Shown one piece after another: positions 8,635 through 17,491 of a stretch of DNA of 64,000 nt. Under the pieces are notes generated by a model. It was not told where the DNA came from, did not search any database, and was given only the letters and a program-made list of their open reading frames with translations. This stretch comes from Rhodobacter sp. (lineage in GTDB: Bacteria; Pseudomonadota; Alphaproteobacteria; Rhodobacterales; Rhodobacteraceae). Location of the stretch: contig JADCEN010000043.1 of NCBI GenBank assembly GCA_020250175.1, positions 46,261-110,260 of the forward strand, given 5' to 3'. Both the position numbers and the translations under genes were made by a program. The number at the start of each line of letters is the position of its first letter. Positions within the stretch are counted from its first letter, which is position 1.

Positions 8635-8949
8635 ATGCCGCACTGGATTCGCGCCTGCGCCACTGACGACATCAGCCCCGAAGACCTGATCCGCTTTGAC
8701 CATGACGGGCTTACATATGCGATTTACCACGCGCCCGATGGCCGCTTCTACGCCACCGCGGGCCGCTGCACGCACGAGGATGTGCACCTGTGCGATGGTC
8801 TGGTCATGGGCCACCTGATCGAATGCCCCAAGCACAATGGCCAGTTCGATTACCGCACCGGTGAAGCCAAACGATTGCCTGCTTGCGTCAATCTGCAGAC
8901 ATTTCCGGTAAAGGTCGAGGCTGGGGCCGTCTTCATCGAACTGAACTGA
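8635..8949 (+). CDS. MocE-like Rieske [2Fe-2S] ferredoxin
   Basis: 104-residue soluble Rieske ferredoxin. The cluster ligands are visible as C45-T-H47 and C64-P-K-H67, the C-x-H...C-x-x-H pattern of Rieske proteins, and the protein has no membrane anchor or extra domain. An AAGGAG site lies 7 bp before the ATG. It most likely passes electrons to the upstream MocD-like oxygenase, as MocE does in rhizopine catabolism. No ferredoxin reductase (MocF equivalent) is present within the window, so electrons must come from a reductase encoded elsewhere. It is the last gene of the island. Confidence 0.9.
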   Translation: MPHWIRACATDDISPEDLIRFDHDGLTYAIYHAPDGRFYATAGRCTHEDVHLCDGLVMGHLIECPKHNGQFDYRTGEAKRLPACVNLQTFPVKVEAGAVFIELN

Positions 8950-9458
8950 AGGCCCTTGCCATCCCGGTCTGCGTCGAACGCAGGCGGCAGGCTTCCATCA
9001 CGGCGTTCGGCCTGTGTTGCGGTGCCCCTGCGCGGCGGCGAAAGATGTGACTGGCGCGTTCTCCGGACCCTCCGCCAGCAATCATGTCCCATGCGTGGGG
9101 CATCTCGCCGCCAGCAAGGCCGCCCGCGCAGTGCGTTCACGCGGCTTGCGGTGCGGGCTGCTTTGCGCTGCGCGTGCCACAGGCCAGCCGGGGGGTCAAA
9201 ACCTTGGGCATCCGCCCCGCCCCCTGCGGCCGCTTCGCCGCCGCCAGGCCGGGCGCTGTCCCGCCGTTGTGCGGGCGGAACGGGTCTTGGTGGAAGCGGC
9301 GCGCGCGGGCAGGGAAAACGCAATGCGCTTCCGGGTCCGCCCGGAACGCCCCCTTTTTCCCGGATCGGGAAGGTCTTTCCGGCCGGAAGGCCAAAGGGGG
9401 GTGCCTCTTCCCTGCCCAGACCGCATGTGGCGGACGGGCCGGGCCCCCTTTGACAGCG
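8950..9458. other. 509-bp gene-free GC-rich region
   Basis: No open frame here has recognisable motifs, although several long frames exist on both strands because of the GC content. The stretch contains an imperfect hairpin near 9313-9335 (GGGAAAACGC facing GCGCTTCC) resembling one at 18874-18894 in another gene-free stretch. It separates the catabolic island from the SOUL gene and may be a degenerate repeat element. Confidence 0.4.
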
Positions 9459-10076
9459 TCAGTCCAGGACAAGCGCCACTTCGTTGCGACGGTTCCATGG
9501 CAGGGTAAAGGGTGAATCGTAGAACAGGAATTCCGGCTCGCCCCGCCCCTTGATCCCGGCACGCCCGGCAATGGCCAGCAGCGACACCGTTGCCTCAGCC
9601 AGCGCCGCATCGGTTGGCCACCCGGAAAACTGCAGCACCAGCATGCGTTCCGGCGGGGCCTCCAGCAGTCGGATGCGCGGGTCGTCCGGCGGCGGCAGCG
9701 TGGCAAGGCTGCGATCCGACGGCATGGTGAAACGCACTGTCCAGCTTTGTGCGCCTGCCGCACCTGTTTCCACCGCCGGTGATCCGGCCGGGATATCCGG
9801 CACCTGGGCGACAGGTGTGGTCATTGCGATCTTCGAGGCATCCGCATTCGCGCCGAAGATATAACCGGCGAGTATCCGGAAGCCCGCGTTCGCGGCCCCG
9901 GACCGGCTGCCGCCGACCGTCACCTCTGCGACCAGCCGCGGGCCATAGCTGCGCAGTTCGGCCCCCTCAAGGCTGCTTTCCACGCTGTAGGCCGGTGTTT
10001 CGGTGCCTTTGTACATCTGTGCCTCTGCCGGTTTAAGCATGAACAGCCCCAGACACAGGGCCATGATCTTTCGCAT
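9459..10076 (-). CDS. SOUL heme-binding family protein, exported
   Basis: 205-residue protein with a probable signal peptide (MRKIMALCLGLFMLKPAEAQ) followed by a SOUL domain: the ETPAYSVE start, an AGYIFGAN segment, the conserved KIAMTTPVAQ motif and the late WRRNEV-like NRRNEVAL ending. SOUL proteins bind heme or porphyrin; the role in bacteria is poorly known, and a periplasmic location is inferred from the signal peptide. The start at 10076 was chosen because it gives the signal peptide and follows a GGGGGCG sequence. It is divergent from leuC with about 230 bp between them. Confidence 0.85.
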   Translation of the reverse strand: MRKIMALCLGLFMLKPAEAQMYKGTETPAYSVESSLEGAELRSYGPRLVAEVTVGGSRSGAANAGFRILAGYIFGANADASKIAMTTPVAQVPDIPAGSPAVETGAAGAQSWTVRFTMPSDRSLATLPPPDDPRIRLLEAPPERMLVLQFSGWPTDAALAEATVSLLAIAGRAGIKGRGEPEFLFYDSPFTLPWNRRNEVALVLD

Positions 10077-10176
10077 GGACGCCCCCGCAGATACCAGTTC
10101 AGACGGCAGATGTGGTGTGGCCTGTCTTGCCTTGAAAGTGCGATGCGCGTAAATCATGCTGCCATGATGCGTTTCT

Positions 10177-10204
10177 TTGACATGGATGATCGCGCGCGTA
10201 TGCC
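10177..10204 (+). promoter_or_regulatory. putative sigma-70 promoter of leuC
   Basis: TTGACA (10177-10182) and TATGCC (10199-10204) are separated by 16 bp, about 100 bp before the leuC ATG. The -35 box is a perfect match and the -10 box is fair. The predicted transcript would have a 5' leader of roughly 95 nt. I do not see a leucine-rich leader peptide in it. Confidence 0.45.
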
Positions 10205-10306
10205 CTGGCGCTTTTACGGTGCGACCGTTTCGGTCCTTGCACGCGGCTGACGGCTGCGCTTGCCGCGCCGTTCTGTCTTCTTCACCTTCTCTTCGGGAAA
10301 GCAGCC

Positions 10307-11707
10307 ATGTCTCCGAAAACGCTTTACGACAAGATCTGGGATGCCCATGTCGTGCATGAGGCCGATGACGGCACCTGCCTTTTGTACATCGACCGCCACC
10401 TTGTGCATGAGGTGACAAGCCCGCAGGCCTTCGAGGGGCTGCGGATGGCGGGACGCAGCGTGCGTGCGCCGGAAAAGACCATCGCGGTGCCCGACCACAA
10501 CGTGCCCACCACCGCCGGGCGCGACACGCATATCGACAATGAGGAAAGCCGCATTCAGGTTCAGGCGCTGGACCGGAACGCGCGCGACTTTGGCATCAAT
10601 TACTATCCGGTGTCGGATATCCGTCAGGGCATCGTGCACATCGTCGGGCCGGAACAGGGCTGGACCCTGCCGGGCATGACCGTGGTCTGCGGCGATTCGC
10701 ATACGGCCACGCATGGGGCCTTCGGCGCGCTGGCCCATGGCATCGGCACGTCCGAAGTGGAACATGTGCTGGCGACGCAGACGCTGATCCAGCAGAAATC
10801 GAAGAACATGAAGGTCGAGATCACCGGCAAGCTGCGCCCCGGTGTCACCGCCAAGGACATCACCCTGTCGGTGATCGGTGCCACCGGCACGGCGGGCGGC
10901 ACCGGCCATGTGATTGAGTATTGCGGCCATGCCATTCGGGACCTGTCGATGGAAGGGCGGATGACGGTCTGCAACATGGCGATCGAGGGTGGTGCCCGCG
11001 CCGGCCTGATCGCGCCGGATGAAAAGACCTTCGCCTATTGCATGGGCCGCCCCCATGCGCCGAAAGGTGCGCAATGGGAAGCTGCGCTTGCCTGGTGGAA
11101 GACCCTGTATTCTGACGAGGGCGCGCATTTTGACAAGGTGGTGACGCTGCGCGGCGAGGATATCGCCCCGGTCGTGACCTGGGGCACCAGCCCGGAAGAT
11201 GTGCTGCCGATCACCGGCGTCGTCCCCGACCCGGAAAGCTTCACCGGCGGCAAGGTGGACGCCGCCCGCCGCAGCCTGGACTACATGGGCCTGGTTCCGG
11301 GGCAGAAGCTGTCCGAGATCAGGATCGATACGGTCTTCATCGGGTCCTGCACCAATGGCCGCATCGAAGACCTGCGGGCAGCGGCGGCGATTCTGAATGG
11401 CAAGAAGATCGCCGTGAAGCGCGCGATGGTGGTCCCTGGTTCGGGCCTCGTCCGGGCTCAGGCGGAAGAGGAGGGCCTGGCGCAAATCTTTATCGACGCC
11501 GGGTTCGAATGGCGGCTGGCGGGCTGTTCGATGTGCCTGGCGATGAACCCCGATCAGCTGTCGCCCGGCGAACGCTGTGCCGCAACGTCAAACCGCAACT
11601 TCGAAGGCCGCCAGGGCCGCGGCGGGCGCACCCACCTTCTGTCCCCCGCGATGGCGGCGGCGGCGGCTGTTACGGGGCGGCTGACGGATGTGCGGGAGAT
11701 GATGTGA
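10307..11707 (+). CDS. leuC: 3-isopropylmalate dehydratase large subunit
   Basis: 466-residue aconitase-superfamily subunit that isomerises 2- to 3-isopropylmalate in leucine biosynthesis, working with LeuD. The [4Fe-4S] ligands are visible at C348 (GSCTNGR), C407 and C410 ([10 protein letters not shown]). The start [12 protein letters not shown] and the VPDHNVPTT and [12 protein letters not shown] motifs are canonical, and the length is normal. In most relatives leuD follows at once; here a DUF3800 gene and about 890 bp intervene, so the two subunits are translated from separated positions of one presumed mRNA. Confidence 0.98.
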   Translation: MSPKTLYDKIWDAHVVHEADDGTCLLYIDRHLVHEVTSPQAFEGLRMAGRSVRAPEKTIAVPDHNVPTTAGRDTHIDNEESRIQVQALDRNARDFGINYYPVSDIRQGIVHIVGPEQGWTLPGMTVVCGDSHTATHGAFGALAHGIGTSEVEHVLATQTLIQQKSKNMKVEITGKLRPGVTAKDITLSVIGATGTAGGTGHVIEYCGHAIRDLSMEGRMTVCNMAIEGGARAGLIAPDEKTFAYCMGRPHAPKGAQWEAALAWWKTLYSDEGAHFDKVVTLRGEDIAPVVTWGTSPEDVLPITGVVPDPESFTGGKVDAARRSLDYMGLVPGQKLSEIRIDTVFIGSCTNGRIEDLRAAAAILNGKKIAVKRAMVVPGSGLVRAQAEEEGLAQIFIDAGFEWRLAGCSMCLAMNPDQLSPGERCAATSNRNFEGRQGRGGRTHLLSPAMAAAAAVTGRLTDVREMM

Positions 11708-11710
11708 TCA

Positions 11711-12466
11711 GTGTCTGCGTTTTCGGACTATATCCTCTACTTTGACGAAAGCGGCTCACCCGATCTTTCGCATATCGACCCAGATTACCCGCTGTTTGTT
11801 TTGGCGGCAGTACTGGTGTCGAAAGAGGACTATGTTTCAAGGATCGTTCCGGCAGTTCAACGTCTGAAGTTCGATTTTGTAGGGCACGATCAGATTATTC
11901 TCCACGAAGTCGACATCCGCAAACAGGACGCGGCGTTCGCGTTCCTGCGGCGGGACAATGCTGTGCGCTTGGACTTTATGGCAAGAGTATCGACATTGGT
12001 CGAACAAGCGACGGTTGAGGCGATCTGCGCGGTGATCCGCAAGGACGAGCTGAAGTCCCGATACTTCCGCCCGTTTGATCCCTATGAAATCGCGATGCAG
12101 TTCTGCCTTGAAATGGCAACTGCCCGCCTTCTTGACCTGGGCCAGACTGGTCGCGAGATATGTGCGGTCTTCGAACGTCGTGGTCTGAAGGAAGACAACG
12201 AACTTGAACTGGCCTTTCGCCGCATCGTGGCCGGTGACGCCAAATTGAAACGCGGCACGAACAACCGACACCGGATTTCCTTGTTGCAGAAGGTTCAATG
12301 GGTTCCGCATTTTGTAAGCAAGAAGGCCAACTCCAGCGGCTTGCAACTTGCGGACCTTATTGCGCGGCCAATCGGTCTGAGCATTCTGCGGCCGGGGCAG
12401 CCGAACCGCGCGTTCGAGACCATAAGGCCAAAGATCGCAAAGGGGATGCTGAAGTGCTTCCCATGA
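11711..12466 (+). CDS. DUF3800 domain-containing protein
   Basis: 251-residue protein with the DUF3800 opening YFDESGSPD (an acidic motif related to RNase H-like folds) and later LEMATARL, ICAVFERRG and the C-terminal LQLADLIARPI motif, all typical of the family. Its function is unestablished; family members are often found in mobile or defence contexts. It begins with GTG 3 bp after the leuC stop, without a strong ribosome binding site, and its codon use and lower GC differ from leuC and leuD, suggesting insertion. Its TGA overlaps the ATG of a 45-codon frame that in turn overlaps leuD. Confidence 0.85.
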   Translation: MSAFSDYILYFDESGSPDLSHIDPDYPLFVLAAVLVSKEDYVSRIVPAVQRLKFDFVGHDQIILHEVDIRKQDAAFAFLRRDNAVRLDFMARVSTLVEQATVEAICAVIRKDELKSRYFRPFDPYEIAMQFCLEMATARLLDLGQTGREICAVFERRGLKEDNELELAFRRIVAGDAKLKRGTNNRHRISLLQKVQWVPHFVSKKANSSGLQLADLIARPIGLSILRPGQPNRAFETIRPKIAKGMLKCFP

Positions 12467-12600
12467 AACAAAAACAGACGGCCCCCAAGATCGCCCAGGA
12501 GCCGCCTGCCAACCGGGAAAAGCCCAGTCCTGTCGGAGGAGATAGTGACCGGGCACAGCATCGTCAAGTCCGCAAAAAGATCGGAGTTAACGCCCCATGA
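12463..12600 (+). CDS. small basic hypothetical protein linking DUF3800 gene and leuD
   Basis: 45-codon frame starting [10 protein letters not shown] and ending KKIGVNAP. It overlaps the DUF3800 stop by 4 bp (ATGA) and its own stop overlaps the leuD start by 4 bp (ATGA). It is hydrophilic, lysine-, proline- and glutamine-rich, and matches nothing I recognise. The double overlap suggests it may exist mainly to keep ribosomes moving into leuD (translational coupling), or it may simply be a chance frame. A GGAGGAGAT sequence lies inside it. Confidence 0.35.
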   Translation: MKQKQTAPKIAQEPPANREKPSPVGGDSDRAQHRQVRKKIGVNAP

Positions 12601-13202
12601 CCCCCTTCACCACCCTGACCGGCATCGCCGCCCCCATGCCGCTGGTCAATATCGACACTGACATGATCATCCCCAAGCAGTTCCTGAAGACGATCAAGCG
12701 ATCCGGGCTGGGAAGGAACCTGTTCGACGAGATGCGCTACACGCCCGACGGGGCGGAGATACCGGAGTTCGTGTTGAACCAGCCTGCGTACCGCACGGCC
12801 GAGATACTGGTGGCAGGCGACAATTTCGGCTGCGGGTCCAGCCGCGAACACGCGCCCTGGGCGCTGCTGGATTTCGGCATCCGCTGCGTGATCTCTACCA
12901 GCTTTGCCGATATCTTCTACAACAACTGCTTCAAGAATGGCATTCTGCCCATCGTGCTGCCCGCCGGTCAGGTGGAAGCGCTGATGGAAGATGCCCGCAA
13001 GGGTGCGAATGCGCGGATCACCGTTGATCTTGCAACGCAGACGGTCACGGCATCTGACGGACGGTCGTTTTCGTTTGAGGTTGACCCCTTCCGCAAGCAC
13101 TGCCTGCTGAACGGGCTGGACGATATCGGGCTGTCGCTGGAAAAAGCGGCGTCGATTGACGCCTATGAAAAACGGGCTGCGGTGCAGCGCCCCTGGGTCT
13201 GA
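12597..13202 (+). CDS. leuD: 3-isopropylmalate dehydratase small subunit
   Basis: 201-residue swivel-domain partner of LeuC. Family motifs are [14 protein letters not shown] near the start and [14 protein letters not shown] in the centre, followed by [14 protein letters not shown]. Length is normal. It completes the isomerase that converts 2-isopropylmalate to 3-isopropylmalate. It overlaps the preceding small frame by 4 bp and is followed 1 bp after its stop by the GTG of an exonuclease/phosphatase-fold gene. leuB follows further on, so the leucine genes remain in order despite the insertion. Confidence 0.98.
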   Translation: MTPFTTLTGIAAPMPLVNIDTDMIIPKQFLKTIKRSGLGRNLFDEMRYTPDGAEIPEFVLNQPAYRTAEILVAGDNFGCGSSREHAPWALLDFGIRCVISTSFADIFYNNCFKNGILPIVLPAGQVEALMEDARKGANARITVDLATQTVTASDGRSFSFEVDPFRKHCLLNGLDDIGLSLEKAASIDAYEKRAAVQRPWV

Positions 13203-13203
13203 C

Positions 13204-14238
13204 GTGGCAAGCCGCCTGGCATGGCTGCCTGTCTGGATCTGGGCCGGGGCGGCGGCGGCAGAGCCGCTGCGCGTTGCCACCTTCCACGTTGAACTGTCGC
13301 GCGACGGGCCGGGGCTTTTGCTGCGCGACATCCTGCGGTCCGATCCGCAGGTCGAGGCGGCGGCGCAGGTGATCGCCCATGCCGATCCCGATGTGCTGGT
13401 GTTGCTGGGCATCGATTACGACTATGGTCTTGCGGCGCTGGGTGCCTTTGCCGACCGTGTGGCGGCAGCAGGCACCGTCTATCCCCACCGCTTTGCCTTG
13501 CGCCCCAACACCGGGCGCGCGACCGGCCTGGACATGGATGGGGATGGGCGCAGGGGCGGCCCCCGTGATGCGCAGGGTTACGGCCGGTTTGCGGGCGAAG
13601 GCGGAATGGCGGTGCTGTCGCGTCTTCCCATCGACCCGGCCGGGGTGCGGGATTTTTCCGGCCTGCTCTGGCGCGCTCTGCCGGGGGCGATCCTGCCGGA
13701 CGGCATGGCCCCGGAGGTGAGGGACGCGCAGCGCCTGTCCACGACCGGGCATTGGGAGGTGCCGGTCCGGCTTGCCGGGGGCGGCACCTTGCGGCTGCTG
13801 GCCTGGCATGCAAGCCCGCCGGTGTTCGATGGCCCCGAAGACCTCAATGGGCGGCGCAACCATGACGAGGCGGCGCTGTGGCTGCGCCTGCTGGACGGCA
13901 CCTTGCCCGATGCCCCGCCTGCCGCGCCCTTTGTCATTCTGGGGGATGCGAACATGGACCCGGACCGCAGCGAAGGCCGGCCGGTCGCCCTGCGCCTGCT
14001 GCTGGCGCATCCCGGCCTGCAGGACCCCCGCCCCGAAGGTGCGGGCGGATTGGCGACGGCGGATTTCCCCGAAGCGGGCGGCCCGGGCCGGATGCGCGCC
14101 GATTATGTGCTGCCGTCTGCGGGGCTTTCCATCCGCGCCTCGGGCGTGGTCTGGCCACAGGACGGAGATCCGTTGCTGCCGGTTGTTCAGGCGGCCTCGC
14201 GGCACCGGCTGGTCTGGGTGGATATCAAAACCGACTGA
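13204..14238 (+). CDS. endonuclease/exonuclease/phosphatase family protein, exported
   Basis: 344-residue protein of the DNase I-like fold. A GTG start at 13204 directly after leuD gives a signal peptide (about 20 residues ending AAAAEP). Motifs: RVATFHVEL at the start of the fold, DPDVLVLLGIDYDY, GGMAVLSRLPI, LLAWHASPP, ILGDANMDPDR (catalytic Asp-Asn) and a terminal SRHRLVWVDI with the catalytic His. Substrate could be nucleic acid or a phosphoester; export suggests extracellular or periplasmic scavenging. This gene commonly sits between leuD and leuB in Rhodobacteraceae, from memory. Confidence 0.8.
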   Translation: MASRLAWLPVWIWAGAAAAEPLRVATFHVELSRDGPGLLLRDILRSDPQVEAAAQVIAHADPDVLVLLGIDYDYGLAALGAFADRVAAAGTVYPHRFALRPNTGRATGLDMDGDGRRGGPRDAQGYGRFAGEGGMAVLSRLPIDPAGVRDFSGLLWRALPGAILPDGMAPEVRDAQRLSTTGHWEVPVRLAGGGTLRLLAWHASPPVFDGPEDLNGRRNHDEAALWLRLLDGTLPDAPPAAPFVILGDANMDPDRSEGRPVALRLLLAHPGLQDPRPEGAGGLATADFPEAGGPGRMRADYVLPSAGLSIRASGVVWPQDGDPLLPVVQAASRHRLVWVDIKTD

Positions 14239-14245
14239 CTGGCGC

Positions 14246-14274
14246 TTGACCCTTGCGCGCCCATTGGCTAGGCC
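14246..14274 (+). promoter_or_regulatory. possible promoter ahead of leuB
   Basis: TTGACC (14246-14251) and TAGGCC (14269-14274) with a 17-bp spacer lie 36 bp before the proposed leuB start. The -35 box is good and the -10 box weak, so this is a candidate only. Confidence 0.3.
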
Positions 14275-14309
14275 CCGGACACAGGCAATCAACCCACCGG
14301 GGGCGCATC

Positions 14310-15425
14310 TTGGCCAATCCTTCCCTTCTTGTCCTGCCGGGCGACGGCATCGGCCCCGAAGTCATGGCCGAGGTGACGAAGCTTATCAGGTGGTTCGGCG
14401 AAAGGCGTGGCATCCATTTCGACGTGACCGAAGACCTGGTCGGCGGTGCGGCCTATGATGTGCATGGCGTGCCGCTGTCGGATGCGACGATGCAAAAGGC
14501 GCTGGCGGTGGATGCCGTTCTGCTGGGCGCGGTGGGCGGGCCGAAATACGACGTTCTGGATTTCAGCGTGAAGCCCGAACGCGGCCTGTTGCGCCTGCGC
14601 AAGGAGATGGACCTGTTTTCCAACCTGCGCCCGGCACAGTGCTTTGATGCGCTGGCCGATTTTTCCAGCCTGAAGAAAGAGGTTGTCGCGGGCCTTGACA
14701 TCGTCATCGTCCGCGAATTGACCGGCGGCGTCTATTTCGGCGAGCCGCGCGGCATCTTCCCCGACAATGAGGGCGGGCGCGTCGGCGTGAACACGCAGCG
14801 CTACACCACCAACGAGATTCGCCGCGTGGCACGATCAGCCTTTGAACTCGCCCGGCGGCGGTCGAACAGGGTCTGTTCGATGGAAAAGGCCAATGTCATG
14901 GAATCGGGCATCCTGTGGCGCGAGGAAGTGCAGTGGGTGCATGACACCGAATATCCCGATGTCGCGCTGTCGCATATGTATGCCGACAATGGCGCGATGC
15001 AGCTGGTGCGCTGGCCCAAGCAGTTCGATGTCATCGTGACCGACAACCTGTTCGGCGACGTGCTGTCGGATTGCGCCGCGATGCTGACCGGCTCGCTGGG
15101 GATGCTGCCCTCGGCCAGCCTGGGGGCCATTGGCCCGAATGGCCGGCCCAAGGCGCTGTATGAACCCGTGCACGGCTCGGCCCCGGATATCGCCGGCACG
15201 GGCAAGGCCAACCCGATTGCCTGCATTCTGAGCTTTGCCATGGCGCTGCGCTATTCCTTCGATCTGGGGGCAGAGGCGGCGCGGGTCGAGGCGGCGGTGG
15301 AAAAAGTGCTGGCGGACGGCCTGCGCACTGCCGATCTGATGGGACCCGAAGGCGGCATTCCGGTCAGCACCACCGAAATGGGCGCGGCGGTAATCGCGGC
15401 GCTGGACGCCAGCCTGCGGGCATGA
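14310..15425 (+). CDS. leuB: 3-isopropylmalate dehydrogenase
   Basis: 371-residue NAD-dependent decarboxylating dehydrogenase converting 3-isopropylmalate to 2-oxoisocaproate in leucine synthesis. Motifs: [29 protein letters not shown], the metal-binding [18 protein letters not shown], and [19 protein letters not shown] chose a TTG start at 14310 because the protein then begins [12 protein letters not shown] as expected and a GGGGGCG sequence lies just upstream; an ATG at 14253 would add 19 unconserved residues. Normal length and no missing residues. Confidence 0.96.
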   Translation: MANPSLLVLPGDGIGPEVMAEVTKLIRWFGERRGIHFDVTEDLVGGAAYDVHGVPLSDATMQKALAVDAVLLGAVGGPKYDVLDFSVKPERGLLRLRKEMDLFSNLRPAQCFDALADFSSLKKEVVAGLDIVIVRELTGGVYFGEPRGIFPDNEGGRVGVNTQRYTTNEIRRVARSAFELARRRSNRVCSMEKANVMESGILWREEVQWVHDTEYPDVALSHMYADNGAMQLVRWPKQFDVIVTDNLFGDVLSDCAAMLTGSLGMLPSASLGAIGPNGRPKALYEPVHGSAPDIAGTGKANPIACILSFAMALRYSFDLGAEAARVEAAVEKVLADGLRTADLMGPEGGIPVSTTEMGAAVIAALDASLRA

Positions 15426-15452
15426 CGACAGGGCGAAAGGGGTGGCGCACCG

Positions 15453-15481
15453 CCGCCGGTGCAGCCCGTTTTTCTGCTGCC
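15453..15481 (+). terminator. possible terminator after leuB
   Basis: A GC-rich hairpin (GCACCG, loop CCGC, CGGTGC) is followed a few bases later by GTTTTT. The T-run is offset from the stem, so this is a weak candidate for ending the leu transcript. Confidence 0.3.
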
Positions 15482-15566
15482 CCGCCTTGCAGTCCGTCCG
15501 CCGCCAAGCGAAAGTGACACCACGATTTCTGCCGGGGAACAGCCCCCTGAACAAGGCAATCCTCGC

Positions 15567-16535
15567 GTGGCGCTGAACAACTCGAACCTCAACGGCGCGC
15601 TGATGTCGCTTGCGGCCTTTGGCCTTTATGCGACGCATGACGCGGTGGTGAAGTTTCTAGGCGCGCAGTATTCGCCGTTCCAGATCATCTTCTTCAGCGT
15701 GCTTCTGGGCTTTCCCTTCGTCACGCTGATGCTGTTGCGCGACAAGACCGATGGAAACCTGCGCCCGCGCCAGCCGATGTGGGTCTGGGTCCGCACGATT
15801 GCGGCCATCGTCAACGTTGTTTCAGGATTCTATGCGTTTTCCGTGCTGCCGCTGGCGCAGGCCTATGCGGTGTTCTTTGCAATGCCGCTGATGATCACGC
15901 TGCTGGCGATTCCGCTTTTGGGCGAAAAGGTGGGCATCCGGCGCGGGCTGGCCGTGCTTGTCGGCCTGATCGGCGTCATCGTGGTGCTGCGCCCCGGTCA
16001 GGTGCCGCTGGGCCTCGGCCAGCTGGCGGCGCTGGTTGCCGCGATCACCGGGGCGCTGGTTTCAGTGATTGTGCGCAAGATCGGGCGGGACGAGCGGTCT
16101 GCCGTGCTGATGCTTTATCCGATGATGGCGAATTTCGTGGCGACCGGGGCTATGCTGCCTTTTGTTTACCGCCCGATGCCGGTGGACCACTTTGGTCTGC
16201 TCGTGCTGATGTCCTTTCTGGGCTTCGTGGCGACCGTGCTGGTGATCCAGGCCTATCGCACGGCCCCTGCGGTGATTGTGGCCCCGATGCAGTATTCGCA
16301 GATCGTCTGGGCCGCCCTGTATGGCTGGCTGTTCTTTTCCGAGACGGTCGATCTGATGACGGCCGTCGGCACCGCGATCATCATTGCCAGCGGCGTCTAC
16401 ATCGTGCTGCGCGAGGGCGGCGGCAAGGTGGAAACCAACCAGCCCGTCAGCCTGTCGCGCGTGCGCCCCGAAACCGGTGTCATGCCCCGCGTCGGCGCGC
16501 TGTTCGGAAAGGGGCCGCGCGATCAGGGCGAATAG
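15567..16535 (+). CDS. EamA/DMT family transporter
   Basis: 322-residue membrane protein with about ten hydrophobic segments in two EamA repeats; the first begins LAAFGLYATHDAVVKFLG and the second ALVSVIVRKIGRDERSA. The family contains metabolite and amino-acid exporters. GTG at 15567 was taken as start; ATG at 15603 is an alternative that trims the cytoplasmic tail. The C-terminal tail after the last membrane segment (about 35 residues, basic) is hydrophilic. Gene stands alone between leuB and an IS remnant, so its substrate cannot be inferred. Confidence 0.88.
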   Translation: MALNNSNLNGALMSLAAFGLYATHDAVVKFLGAQYSPFQIIFFSVLLGFPFVTLMLLRDKTDGNLRPRQPMWVWVRTIAAIVNVVSGFYAFSVLPLAQAYAVFFAMPLMITLLAIPLLGEKVGIRRGLAVLVGLIGVIVVLRPGQVPLGLGQLAALVAAITGALVSVIVRKIGRDERSAVLMLYPMMANFVATGAMLPFVYRPMPVDHFGLLVLMSFLGFVATVLVIQAYRTAPAVIVAPMQYSQIVWAALYGWLFFSETVDLMTAVGTAIIIASGVYIVLREGGGKVETNQPVSLSRVRPETGVMPRVGALFGKGPRDQGE

Positions 16536-16598
16536 CCGCCCAAGGGACCCGCATTTGAAGAATTGACCGGTGTGACGCTTGGGAAGGGAGTCTGACTG

Positions 16599-16619
16599 TC
16601 TCACCTTATCGAGGTGAGA
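16599..16619. repeat. 8-bp perfect inverted repeat
   Basis: TCTCACCT, loop TATCG, AGGTGAGA. It lies between the EamA stop and the transposase remnant. There is no T-run, so it does not look like an intrinsic terminator; it could be an operator or an element end. Confidence 0.5.
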
Positions 16620-16640
16620 ATAGGTTCATGACTTACGATT

Positions 16641-17432
16641 TTGGGTTCGGTTCCTGATTCCGATACGGGGAACGCGCAGCGCCATTCCCTTTTGGACATT
16701 CTGGTGATCGCACTGGCGGCCCTGGTTTGCGGGGCCGGGAGGTGTGTGGACCTTGCCGAGTTTGCCGCAGCTCGTGAGGAGCTCTTGCGGGAATTTCTGC
16801 GCCTTGAGAATGGGTTGCCGAGCCATGACACGTTCAGCCGCCTGTCCGGCTGCTGGACCCGGAGACCTTCGGGCGTTTGTTTGATACCTTTCTGGACGGT
16901 CCGGGCACCGATGGCCGGGGGTGCTGGCGACCAGTGGCAAGACGCTGCGCCGGTCGTTCGACCGCGCGGCGGGACGCGCGCCGCTGCATGTGGTGACGGG
17001 CCGCCGCTGCACGGACGGGCCAGGCCTGCCCGGCCTGGCCATGATCGCCTGCGTCCAGTCCAGATGCCAGATCAGCGAGAGAACGGCCACGGCCAGGCGC
17101 TTCCAAGTCTCCCCGGCCCGGCTGACATCCGAAGCCGTCGCGAAAGCCGCAGGCACCCGTTGGTTGATCGGGAACAGCCTGCACCGGGTGCCCGACCTAA
17201 CCTTCGACGGGGACCGCGCCCGCAACCGCAAAGACAACGGCCCGGAACCCTCAGCCTTCTGCGAAAGCTTACCCTCAACCTTTTGCGAAAAGCCCGCCGC
17301 AAACTCCCCGTCTCCCGCCAGACGCAAACGCGCAGGATGGTCCGGCGACGTCGCAAAATCCATCATCGGCCGAATGCGATGGCGCTGCACCAACCGACGG
17401 CGCGGGTTGCGGCGAATGGGACAGAAGGATAA
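16641..17432 (+). pseudogene. ISAs1-family transposase remnant (frameshifted, internally deleted)
   Basis: Degenerate DDE transposase of the ISAs1 group. The N-terminal part reads RHSLLDILVIALAALVCGAG and ENGLPSHDTFSRL in one frame, then continues as LDPETFGRLF and GKTLRRSFDRAAG in others. The C-terminal part keeps GNSLHRVPDLTFDGDRARN and LLRKLTLNLLRKAR in alternating frames and ends near KSIIGRMRW. Most of the catalytic core between these parts is missing. At least three frame changes make it inactive. No convincing terminal repeats or target duplication were seen. It marks a past insertion between the EamA and MoxR genes. Confidence 0.8.
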
Positions 17433-17491
17433 GCTTGATGGGGCGGCGTTTCGGCCCCTGCCACGGATTCCGGCACAACCATCGGCAAATC

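Noticed and set aside
8956..9763. Overlapping open frames in the region after the Rieske gene
   Set aside because: All are low-complexity and mutually overlapping on both strands; none shows a ribosome binding site with a plausible protein.
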